Source of the DNA: Oscillospiraceae bacterium
GTDB taxonomy: Bacteria > Bacillota > Clostridia > Oscillospirales > Oscillospiraceae
NCBI GenBank assembly: GCA_017501805.1
Contig: JAFVWG010000102.1
Span: forward strand, 1 to 6,019
Direction: 5' to 3'
Length of the DNA: 6,019 nucleotides
The notes under the pieces: model-generated
What the model saw: the letters and a program-made list of their open reading frames with translations, nothing else
The model's database searches: none
Told to the model about the DNA's origin: nothing
Made by a program: the position numbers and the translations under genes
Shown: one piece after another, positions 1-5,932 of the stretch
Numbering within the stretch: position 1 is the stretch's first letter
How the letters are laid out: each line of letters begins with the position of its first letter

Positions 1-619
1 GAAAAGAAAGATAACCTCCCTGATTATGGGAATAGCAATAGGAATCATCCTCACGGCGCTGATTATGAGCGCAGGCGGAACTGCAGCATCGGACAAAGCA
101 GACCTTCAGACCCCGAACGTCGACCTGGTGCTGGCGCCGGACAACGGCAACGCAGGAACCGGCGACTACGAGATTACCCACCTGGTCTACAAGACCGAAA
201 CCGAGCAGCCATTCTTCACACCGAACGAAGCCGACGTCGAAATGCTCGCCAAGACGATCTGGGGCGAGGCTCGCGGAGTGGAATCCATCACAGAGAAGGC
301 GGCGGTAGCCTGGTGCATACTTAACAGAGTGGACGCCAAAGGATACGCCTGCGGAGGCGACATCGAATACGTCCTGACCTTCCCCGGACAATTCGTAGGA
401 TACGACGAAGACAACCCGGCAACAACCGAATGCAAGGAAATAGCGGCAGACGTTCTCGCACGATGGGCGGCCGAAAAAGCAGGCCACGAAGACGTGGGCA
501 GAGTGTTACCGAAGGAATACACCTACTTCACCGGCGACGGTAAAAGAAACTATTTCACAGACGAATGGAAAGGCGGTAACACATGGGACTGGAGCCTGCC
601 TTCACCATACGAAAAATGA
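1..619 (+). CDS. SleB-type cell wall hydrolase, secreted or membrane-anchored (5' end cut by the window)
   Basis: This is probably a peptidoglycan hydrolase of the SleB/Hydrolase_2 family, which cleave glycan strands outside the membrane. The frame is open to the window edge. Upstream of ATG 26 it encodes KRKITSLI, and base 1 is the third base of a codon, so an ATG ending at base 1 would give MKRKITSLIMG and a 206-residue protein. That is a classic N-terminal signal: a basic start, then a hydrophobic run to about residue 14 of the ATG-26 numbering, then small residues (GGTAAS). A low-complexity linker (about 25-65) leads to the catalytic domain (about 70-197). It contains WGEARG with the presumed catalytic Glu81, AVAWCILNRV (94-102) and a C-terminal YFTGDGKRNYF block (167-177). 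Cys97, Cys109 and Cys136 could form a disulfide once exported. It ends just before the next gene's ribosome binding site. The family assignment is from recalled motifs; I cannot tell whether it serves lysis, entry or another role. Confidence 0.82.
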   Translation, partial: KRKITSLIMGIAIGIILTALIMSAGGTAASDKADLQTPNVDLVLAPDNGNAGTGDYEITHLVYKTETEQPFFTPNEADVEMLAKTIWGEARGVESITEKAAVAWCILNRVDAKGYACGGDIEYVLTFPGQFVGYDEDNPATTECKEIAADVLARWAAEKAGHEDVGRVLPKEYTYFTGDGKRNYFTDEWKGGNTWDWSLPSPYEK

Positions 620-620
620 G

Positions 621-626
621 AGGAGG
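621..626 (+). promoter_or_regulatory. Ribosome binding site AGGAGG for GTG 634
   Basis: A perfect AGGAGG lies 7 bases upstream of GTG 634. It decides the start of the small acidic protein. The in-frame ATG at 616 lies upstream of this site, and the ATG at 583 lies inside the hydrolase gene, so neither can use it. Confidence 0.8.
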
Positions 627-633
627 CGCTAAC

Positions 634-912
634 GTGTACAAAGAAGAAATCAGAGACGAAGCCTGCGGCTTCCTCGGAAGAGAAATCACAGACGAAGAGT
701 GGGACGAAGCGTACCCGGCAGCAAAGCGAAAGCTCGAATGGATCATCAGCCGGGAGGGCGATGCCGACGGCGAAAGGCGCAAGCCTTACTACCTCGGCAA
801 ACTGGTAGAGGAACACATCAGCCAGAACGCATTCAGCAGATGGTGCGCGGAGATGAGCCAGCTCAACATGGAAAGGAGAAGAACACATGAAACTGTTGCA
901 GCTTACACTTAA
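634..912 (+). CDS. Small acidic phage protein of unknown function
   Basis: I do not recognise a named family. From GTG 634 the product is 92 residues, MYKEEIRDEACGFL..., rich in Glu, Asp and Arg and with no membrane segment. It looks helical, with an N-terminal LGREITDEEWDEAYP block (about 14-28) and a C-terminal YLGKLVEEHISQNAFSRW block (about 53-70). GTG is chosen because a perfect AGGAGG sits 7 bases upstream. In-frame ATGs at 583 and 616 have no such site, and ATG 583 would force overlap into the hydrolase gene. The stop overlaps the Rad50-like gene by 26 bases, so the two are probably translationally coupled. Small proteins of this general look often precede recombination ATPases in Clostridia prophages; that is a general impression. 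Confidence is high that it is coding and nil on function. Confidence 0.72.
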   Translation: MYKEEIRDEACGFLGREITDEEWDEAYPAAKRKLEWIISREGDADGERRKPYYLGKLVEEHISQNAFSRWCAEMSQLNMERRRTHETVAAYT

Positions 913-2884
913 CAACTTCCAGGGCATCAAGACCCTGACCTTCGACTTCGAAGGAGGAAAAAGCGCCAGCATTTATGGCGACAATGCAACCGGCAAGACG
1001 ACAGTCTACAACGCCATCACCTGGCTACTTTTCGACAAGGCCAGCACGGCGGCAAAGAACTACACCCCGAAGACCAAAGGACCGGACGGAGACCTTCACA
1101 ACCTGGAGCACAGCTCGGAGGGCATCTTCGAGATGGACAACGGCAGGATCGTAACCTTAAAGAAGACCTTCAGAGAGGTCTATAAGAAGAAGCGCGGAAG
1201 CGCCCACGAAGAATTCGACGGCCACACGGTCGAGTATTCGGTGGACGGCGTACCGGTAAAGGAGAAGGAATTCACCGCAACCGTTCTCGCCTTCTGCGGC
1301 GGCGACCAGGAGAAGCCGAAGATGCTAACAATGCCCGACTACTTCCCGGAACAGCTCGCATGGGACACCCGCCGAAAGATCCTCCTGGAGATTTGCGGAG
1401 ACATCAGCGACGAAGAGATCATCGCGGCCAACAGAGACCTGCGAGAGCTTCCCGACTTCCTCCGAATGCCCGGTACCGCAGAACAGTACCACACCCCTGA
1501 AGAATACCGCAAGGTAGCCACAGCCAAGAAGGCAGACATCAACAAGCAACTCGACGGCATCCCTGCCAGAATCGACGAAGCAGAGAGAGCGATCCCGGAC
1601 ACCGCAGGACTTAACGCGGAAGAGATCGAGGCGAACATCGCCGCCCTTTCAAAGAAACTCGACGACCTGGCGGTAGAAAAAGCCACGGCCGCAACCGGCG
1701 GAACCGCGACGGCCGAGCTTCAGAAGCGCATCGCCGAACTGAAGACACAGATTGCAGAAGGCAGAGCCGCACACGCACAACGCCAGGCCGATCAGAACTC
1801 CGACGTTGACGCCGACATCCTTCTCGCCAAGAAGGAAGCCAGAGAGGAAGAGCGCAAGGTCGAGGACTGCGACATCGACATCAGGAGAAAGAGCGCCGAG
1901 ATTTTGAGGCTCACCCAGCTGCGCGACGGTCTCCTCGGAGAATACCAGAGAGTAAGCACCGAGACCTGGGACGAAAGCCAGTCGGTATGCCCGACCTGCC
2001 ACCAGGCACTCCCGGAGGCAGAGATCGAGAGAATGCGCGAAGAATTCAACCTCCGCAAGAGCAAGAAGCTGGAAGACATCAACCTGCGCGGAAAGACCGA
2101 GGCCAGCAAGTCGGTGATCGCCGCACTTGAAAAAGAGGTCGAGGACCTGAAGGCAACGAGAGAAGCAGCCGCAGGCCGCGCCAAAGAGGCAGCCGAGAGA
2201 GCCGAGCGCCTCGCAGCACAGCGCATCCCGGCAACACCATACGAGCAGACGGAAGAATACGCCGCCCTGACCGCCCAGATTGCCGAAATTGAGGAGAAAA
2301 TCGCTGACGAAGGAAAATGCACGGCCGAAGCAGTAAACGCCGTAGAAGCCAAAATTCGCGCCGTAAAGGACGCCACCAGAGAAGAGCAAGACAAACAGAT
2401 GCAGCTGACGATGGCCGAAAACCAGCGCCGCCGCATTTCCGAACTGGAACGCCAGGAGGAACGCCTCTCCGGAGAATACGAAGAACTCGAAAAAGGCCTC
2501 TACCTTTGCGACCTTTTCACAAAGGCAAAGGTGGCCGCCCTGACCGACAGAATCAACGGCAAATTCAAGAGCGTCCGCTTCCGCCTCTTCCAGGAGCAGC
2601 TGAACGGCGGACTTAAAGAAGACTGCGAAGTAATGATCCCGACCGCCGACGGCAGAATGGTACCGTACACCTTCGCAAACAACGCAGCGAGAATCAACGC
2701 AGGCCTGGAAATCATCGGAACCCTTTCGGAGCACTGGGGACTCAAGATGCCAGTCTTCATTGACAACGCCGAGAGCGTGACACACCTCACGCAAACCAGC
2801 ACGCAGACCATACGCCTCGTAGTAAGCGAGGCCGACAAGAAGCTCCGCATGGAGGTGGAGCACGGTGCTGACATTTCCAATTAA
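887..2884 (+). CDS. Rad50/SbcC-like AAA ATPase with zinc hook
   Basis: This is an SMC-like DNA repair/recombination ATPase of the Rad50/SbcC/T4 gp46 type, acting on DNA ends in the cytoplasm. The N-lobe starts MKLLQLTLNNFQGI and carries Walker A GDNATGKT (31-38). Long charged heptad-like stretches (about 205-345 and 375-535) form a coiled coil with CPTC at 368-371, the zinc-hook motif that dimerises such proteins. The C-lobe (about 540-665) has a Walker B-like PVFIDNAESV (622-631). At 665 residues it is closer to T4 gp46 than to cellular SbcC of roughly 1000. Two oddities: the usual catalytic Glu after Walker B Asp626 is Asn627 (a Glu follows at 629), and there is no LSGGE signature, with NNAARINAGL (598-607) in its place. 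AAAGGAG lies 8 bases before ATG 887. No SbcD/Mre11 nuclease partner is encoded here. The family is secure; the exact role in the phage is not. Confidence 0.88.
   Translation: MKLLQLTLNNFQGIKTLTFDFEGGKSASIYGDNATGKTTVYNAITWLLFDKASTAAKNYTPKTKGPDGDLHNLEHSSEGIFEMDNGRIVTLKKTFREVYKKKRGSAHEEFDGHTVEYSVDGVPVKEKEFTATVLAFCGGDQEKPKMLTMPDYFPEQLAWDTRRKILLEICGDISDEEIIAANRDLRELPDFLRMPGTAEQYHTPEEYRKVATAKKADINKQLDGIPARIDEAERAIPDTAGLNAEEIEANIAALSKKLDDLAVEKATAATGGTATAELQKRIAELKTQIAEGRAAHAQRQADQNSDVDADILLAKKEAREEERKVEDCDIDIRRKSAEILRLTQLRDGLLGEYQRVSTETWDESQSVCPTCHQALPEAEIERMREEFNLRKSKKLEDINLRGKTEASKSVIAALEKEVEDLKATREAAAGRAKEAAERAERLAAQRIPATPYEQTEEYAALTAQIAEIEEKIADEGKCTAEAVNAVEAKIRAVKDATREEQDKQMQLTMAENQRRRISELERQEERLSGEYEELEKGLYLCDLFTKAKVAALTDRINGKFKSVRFRLFQEQLNGGLKEDCEVMIPTADGRMVPYTFANNAARINAGLEIIGTLSEHWGLKMPVFIDNAESVTHLTQTSTQTIRLVVSEADKKLRMEVEHGADISN
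2851..2855 (+). promoter_or_regulatory. Ribosome binding site GGAGG for GTG 2865
   Basis: GGAGG lies inside the 3' end of the Rad50-like gene, 9 bases before GTG 2865. It supports a GTG start that overlaps the upstream gene by 20 bases and gives an ASCH domain complete at its N-terminus. Confidence 0.7.
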
Positions 2885-3323
2885 ACACGAATGGCTCGAC
2901 CTGATCGAGCGAGGAATCAAAAAAGAAGAATACCGAGCAGACACGCCCTACTACGAATCGCGCCTGGGTCCTTACCTGGGCCAAGAGATAGAATGCGCCC
3001 TCCGGAACGGCTACTCCGCTACCTCACCGACGCTCAAGGTCAAGGTGAGAGTGGAAAAAGGAACCGGCAACCCGGACTGGGGAGCCGAGCCAGGAGTGAC
3101 CTACTTCAAGCTGGTCATTCTCGAAATGAGAAGGATCGAACCGGAGACGTTCATAATCAAAGCCAGGCGATGCAAACGGTGCGGCGGACTGCTCACCAGC
3201 AAGCAGGCGGTCGAAGACGGATACGGCCACGTTTGCAAAATGAAAGAAAAGGCGGAGCAAGCAGCCGCCACCCCAGACCCTAACCAACTTACGCTCTTTG
3301 ATGTTTTCGAGAGCGAAGAATAA
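2865..3323 (+). CDS. ASCH-domain protein fused to a Cys-rich zinc motif, with a clamp-binding-like C-terminus
   Basis: A 152-residue protein. Residues 1-90 resemble an ASCH domain (PUA-like fold; family members bind RNA or modified nucleosides, and YqfB is an N4-acetylcytidine amidohydrolase): FPIKHEWLDLIERGIKKEEYR at the start, with the conserved G-x-K-x-x-E-x-R-like pattern at 17-24. Residues 101-126 look like a small zinc ribbon of the DUF6011 type, with Cys103, Cys106, His122 and Cys124 as likely ligands and the GYGHVC end typical of it. After an Ala/Pro-rich linker the protein ends NQLTLFDVFESEE. Its QLTLF (141-145) fits the bacterial sliding-clamp-binding pentapeptide consensus QL(S/D)LF except for Thr in the third place. 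GTG 2865 is chosen for its ribosome binding site. The gene sits between the Rad50-like ATPase and RecT, which suggests a role in DNA replication or recombination. Its substrate is unknown. Confidence 0.75.
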   Translation: MLTFPIKHEWLDLIERGIKKEEYRADTPYYESRLGPYLGQEIECALRNGYSATSPTLKVKVRVEKGTGNPDWGAEPGVTYFKLVILEMRRIEPETFIIKARRCKRCGGLLTSKQAVEDGYGHVCKMKEKAEQAAATPDPNQLTLFDVFESEE

Positions 3324-3334
3324 AAAAACAAATT

Positions 3335-3340
3335 GGAGGA
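3335..3340 (+). promoter_or_regulatory. Ribosome binding site GGAGGA for recT
   Basis: GGAGGA lies 7 bases before ATG 3348. An in-frame TTG at 3333 overlaps this site and so cannot use it, which fixes the RecT start at ATG 3348. The 24-base gap from 3324 to 3347 is A-rich and holds only this site; no promoter was recognised in it. Confidence 0.78.
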
Positions 3341-3347
3341 TTTAACA

Positions 3348-4409
3348 ATGGCAACAGCTAAAAACGAACTCGCAACCACACAGCAGGCAGGAGCGCTCGA
3401 CACTCCGAAGACCGACCAGCTCGCAACCAGCGAGAAATTCACAAACAAAGTCCTGAAGGAATTCGGCGGCAGCGTCGCCGGAGCCATGCAGGTAACGGAC
3501 TACCAGAGGACACTGATCCAGGGATACTTCATCGTGATCGACCGCGCCCTCAAGGCAGCAGAAGAAGAGCGAATCAGAAAGAACGAAAACAACAAGAACC
3601 ACGACTACGACAACAACCTCCCGATCAACTGGAACACGGTCAACCTGAACGACCTCGCCCTCGACTTGGTACACTACGCAAGAATGGGCCTGGACATGAC
3701 GCAGGACAATATGCTCTTCCCGATCCCTTACAAGAACAACAAACGCAACATTTACGACATCACCCTCATGGAAGGCTACAACGGCATCCGATACATCGCG
3801 GAGAAATACGCGGTCGAGGTTCCGACGGCGGTCACCATCGAGGTAGTATACAGCACCGACACCTTCCGCCCCATCAAGAAGGGCATAGACAACCGCGTAG
3901 AGAACTACGAATTCGAGATCACGAACGCCTTCGACCGAGGCACGATCGTCGGCGGCTTCGCTTACCTGGAATTTGCGGATCCTACCAGAAACGAGCTCAT
4001 CATCATGCCGATGAAGGACATCGAGAAGCGCAAACCGAAGTACGCCAGCGCGAACTTCTGGGGTGGCAAGCAGAAGGTCTGGGAGAACGGCAAGCAGGTC
4101 GAGGTTGAAACCGAAGGCTGGCTCGACGAAATGGTACGCAAGACCATCATCCGCGAAGCCTTCAGCGCCAAGCACCTGCCGAGAGACCCGAAGAAGGTGG
4201 ACGACAGCTACCAGTACATGAAGATGCGCGAGGCACGATACGCCGAGATCGAAGCACAGGCGGAAATCGCAGCCAACGCAAACACGACATTCATTGACAC
4301 CACGGCACCCGCAGAGCTTCCTGCAGGCACAACGGTCGATACGGAATTTGGAGAAGTTATCACCGCCGGATCGGCAGCACCGGCAGATGGAAGCGGCCCT
4401 GACTTTTGA
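3348..4409 (+). CDS. recT: RecT-family single-strand annealing protein
   Basis: RecT proteins coat single-stranded DNA and anneal complementary strands, serving phage recombination and replication together with a 5'-3' exonuclease. The 353-residue product has the expected core (about 30-285): an N-terminal region ending in LVHYARMGLDMTQDNMLFPIPY (108-128), the family's ITLMEGYNGIRYIAEKYA block (138-155), a mid-domain GGFAYLEF (202-209), and KYASANFWG (231-239) followed by WLDEMVRKTIIRE (258-270). It is longer than E. coli RecT (about 270). It carries a charged Asn/Lys-rich stretch at about 72-95 and an Ala/Thr-rich, acidic, probably disordered tail from about 300. ATG 3348 is chosen over TTG 3333 because of GGAGGA at 3335. 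Its stop TGA shares a base with the following ATG (TGATG), so the next gene is probably coupled to it. The assignment is confident. Confidence 0.92.
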   Translation: MATAKNELATTQQAGALDTPKTDQLATSEKFTNKVLKEFGGSVAGAMQVTDYQRTLIQGYFIVIDRALKAAEEERIRKNENNKNHDYDNNLPINWNTVNLNDLALDLVHYARMGLDMTQDNMLFPIPYKNNKRNIYDITLMEGYNGIRYIAEKYAVEVPTAVTIEVVYSTDTFRPIKKGIDNRVENYEFEITNAFDRGTIVGGFAYLEFADPTRNELIIMPMKDIEKRKPKYASANFWGGKQKVWENGKQVEVETEGWLDEMVRKTIIREAFSAKHLPRDPKKVDDSYQYMKMREARYAEIEAQAEIAANANTTFIDTTAPAELPAGTTVDTEFGEVITAGSAAPADGSGPDF

Positions 4410-5110
4410 TGGAGATAACGGTCATCGCGTCCGGTAGCACAGGCAACGCCTATCGAATAAGCGATGGGCGGACTGCCCTCCTGCTGGACGCGGGAATTCC
4501 GCTGAAGGTTATCCAGAGAGCGCTCAACTTCCGGGTGCGTGACCTTTCAGGCTGCCTGATTACACACGCCCACGGAGACCACGTAAAAGCCGCAGGAGAC
4601 CTCGCAAAGGCTGGGGTGAACATTTACACCAGCCAGGGCACAATCGACGCCTGTGGCCTCGCAGGGCACCGAATAAAGGCGGTCAGAGCGCTCGAAGAAA
4701 TTCAGATCGGAACGTTCGCGGTGCTACCGTTCGACGTGCAGCACGACGCACCGGATCCCCTGGGATTTCTGATAACCTCAAGAACCACCGGCGAAAAGCT
4801 CCTATACTTCACCGACACCTACTACATCAAGTACCGCTTCACAGGACTGACCCACATCATGGGCGAGTGCAACTACTCGATGGACATCATCGAGCAGAGC
4901 GTCCGAAACGGCTACATACCGCAGGAACTCGTACCACGACTGGTCAAAAGCCACATGAGCCTGGAGCATTTCACCGACCTACTAAAAGCAAACGACCTAC
5001 GACACGTCAAGCAAATATACCTGTTGCATTTGAGCAACAACAACAGCGACGCCGACCGCTTCAAAGAGGCGGTGCAGAAGCTGACCGGAACGGAGGTATA
5101 TGTATGCTGA
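4409..5110 (+). CDS. Metallo-beta-lactamase-fold hydrolase, YycJ/WalJ-like, candidate nuclease
   Basis: A 233-residue cytoplasmic metallo-hydrolase, complete for a compact MBL domain. It starts MEITVIASGSTGNAY, the typical first strand and loop of the YycJ/WalJ group. The metal-binding THAHGDH gives His53, His55, Asp57 and His58, with further candidate ligands His112 (VQHDAPDPLGF), Asp136 (YFTDT) and His207 (LLHLSNNNSD). SHMSLEHF (181-188) corresponds to the GHLS-like motif of YycJ. No membrane segment or extra domain is seen. ATG 4409 is chosen; it overlaps the recT stop as TGATG. No good ribosome binding site lies at normal spacing, only GGAAG about 15 bases away, so translation probably depends on ribosomes finishing recT. 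Some family members act as DNA or RNA nucleases, and position next to recT makes a DNA role likely. The fold is secure; the exonuclease activity is inference. Confidence 0.85.
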   Translation: MEITVIASGSTGNAYRISDGRTALLLDAGIPLKVIQRALNFRVRDLSGCLITHAHGDHVKAAGDLAKAGVNIYTSQGTIDACGLAGHRIKAVRALEEIQIGTFAVLPFDVQHDAPDPLGFLITSRTTGEKLLYFTDTYYIKYRFTGLTHIMGECNYSMDIIEQSVRNGYIPQELVPRLVKSHMSLEHFTDLLKANDLRHVKQIYLLHLSNNNSDADRFKEAVQKLTGTEVYVC

Positions 5111-5112
5111 AG

Positions 5113-5120
5113 AAAGGAGG
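5113..5120 (+). promoter_or_regulatory. Strong ribosome binding site AAAGGAGG for the initiator gene
   Basis: AAAGGAGG with 8 bases of spacing to ATG 5129 is the strongest ribosome binding site in the window. The initiator is thus probably translated independently of the gene before it, from which it is separated by 18 bases. Confidence 0.75.
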
Positions 5121-5128
5121 AAGCGAAA

Positions 5129-5932
5129 ATGGCAAGAACCAGAAACATCAAGCCTGCCTTTTTTGACAACGACGTCCTCGGCGACCTCGAACCCCTGACA
5201 AGGCTTCTGTTTATTGGACTCTGGTGCATCGCCGACCGAGAAGGAAGGCTGGAAGATAGACCCCGCAAAATCAAAAAGGCGCTGCTCGGATACGACGACG
5301 TAACCGTAGAGGAAGCCAGCGGAATGCTGCAGCAACTCGCAGACAGCGGCTTCATCATCCGATACCAGGCAAACGAAGAAGACTACATCCAGATCGTCAA
5401 CTTCTCCAAACATCAGAACCCTCACATGAAGGAGAAAGCGAGCGAGATCCCGCCGCCCCCTGGTTTTGAGGCTGAAACATCAGGAAAGCACCATACAAGC
5501 ACCAGACAAGCACCGTGCAAAAATGGAGAAAACGAGGACGAAACGCCAGACGGCGAAGCACCGGCCGCAGAAGAATCGACGCCGAGCCTTCAAGAGCAGA
5601 GGTTCGCAGAATTCTGGACGGCCTACCCGCTGAAGAAGGCGAAACAGACCGCGTGGAGAGCGTGGTCGAAAATCAAACCCACAGCCGAGCTCTTCGAGAA
5701 GATCATGGCCGCGATCGACAAGTCGAAGCGTAGCGAAGAATGGACCAAAGAGAACGGCAGATTTATACCACACCCCGCGACCTGGCTCAATGGCGGCCGC
5801 TGGGACGATGAAATGAGGGAGGTGAGCAACGGTGGAAGCAATGAGCAACTTACTGGCAACGGCAATGTCGGCGCCTCTTTCCAGGGCCGAAAAGGCGGAA
5901 ATGGAACCCCTGCAGGTTTCAAGTCAGAATGA
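5129..5932 (+). CDS. Phage replication initiator / replisome organizer, DnaD-like
   Basis: A 267-residue protein with the two-part plan of Gram-positive phage initiators. Residues 1-100 begin MARTRNIKPAFFDND and run through LTRLLFIGLWCIADREGRL, KIKKALLGYDD and the strand pair SGFIIRY...YIQIVNF. This is the winged-helix-like N-terminal domain expected to bind the origin. A disordered Glu/Pro/Ala-rich linker (about 103-155) follows. Residues 156-227 match the common phage C-terminal domain: FAEFWTAYPLKKAKQTAWRAW, then FIPHPATWLNGGRWDDE, thought to contact the host helicase machinery. The tail after 230 is a Gly/Asn/Ser-rich segment that overlaps the next gene. The linker-coding DNA holds 11-bp direct repeats, probable binding sites for this same protein. 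The start is fixed by AAAGGAGG at 5113. The family is secure; which loader it recruits is not shown here. Confidence 0.86.
   Translation: MARTRNIKPAFFDNDVLGDLEPLTRLLFIGLWCIADREGRLEDRPRKIKKALLGYDDVTVEEASGMLQQLADSGFIIRYQANEEDYIQIVNFSKHQNPHMKEKASEIPPPPGFEAETSGKHHTSTRQAPCKNGENEDETPDGEAPAAEESTPSLQEQRFAEFWTAYPLKKAKQTAWRAWSKIKPTAELFEKIMAAIDKSKRSEEWTKENGRFIPHPATWLNGGRWDDEMREVSNGGSNEQLTGNGNVGASFQGRKGGNGTPAGFKSE
5474..5562 (+). repeat. AAGCACC direct repeats with 11-bp period (candidate phage origin iterons)
   Basis: AAGCACC occurs exactly at 5486, 5497 and 5508, each 11 bases from the last. A degenerate copy lies one period earlier at 5475 (AAACATC, 5 of 7). Another degenerate copy begins at 5541 (AAACGCCAGAC, 9 of 11 against the 5497 unit), three periods after 5508, and a further exact AAGCACC at 5556 is out of phase. 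The period is not a multiple of three and the encoded peptide (KHHTSTRQAPCK) is not repetitive, so the repeat exists at DNA level. A-rich sequence (5518-5534) follows directly. The position in the linker-coding part of an initiator gene matches known in-gene phage origins. Binding by the initiator is inference. Confidence 0.6.
5818..5825 (+). promoter_or_regulatory. Ribosome binding site GGAGGTGA inside the initiator gene
   Basis: GGAGGTGA, a near-perfect match to the anti-16S sequence, ends 6 bases before GTG 5832 (9 bases counted from GGAGG). It makes GTG 5832 the likely start of the next gene and places that start about 100 bases before the initiator stop. Confidence 0.65.

Noticed and set aside
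2317..2616. A 99-codon + strand frame inside the Rad50-like gene, rich in Arg and Pro.
   Set aside because: The Arg/Pro/Gly-rich composition is that of an out-of-frame reading of GC-rich coding DNA; no ribosome binding site or motif supports it. The same reasoning applies to the frame at 4867-5166 inside the MBL gene.
1649..2944. A 431-codon open frame on the minus strand opposite the coiled-coil part of the Rad50-like gene.
   Set aside because: Its translation is Phe/Leu/Gly/Cys-rich with no recognisable domain, and the + strand gene has clear Walker and zinc-hook motifs. The T-poor + strand removes antisense stop codons, which accounts for the length.
3023..3049. Inverted repeat CTCACC / GGTGAG with a 15-base loop.
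   Set aside because: A six-base stem with a long loop inside a coding region, with no T-run after it, is expected by chance and does not support a terminator or operator.
3324..3347. Possible promoter in the short A-rich gap before recT.
   Set aside because: Only 24 bases, with no credible -10/-35 pair. It holds a ribosome binding site and nothing else that I can support.
3342..4175. A 277-codon open frame on the minus strand opposite recT.
   Set aside because: It is dominated by Val/Asp/Leu runs typical of antisense of Asn/Asp-rich coding sequence, has no family motifs, and lies wholly opposite a confident RecT gene.
4395..4406. The RecT C-terminus GSGPDF as an SSB-like tip that would recruit SSB partners.
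   Set aside because: SSB tips end in a run of acidic residues followed by I/L-P-F. Only the final Asp-Phe is shared, so the match is too weak.
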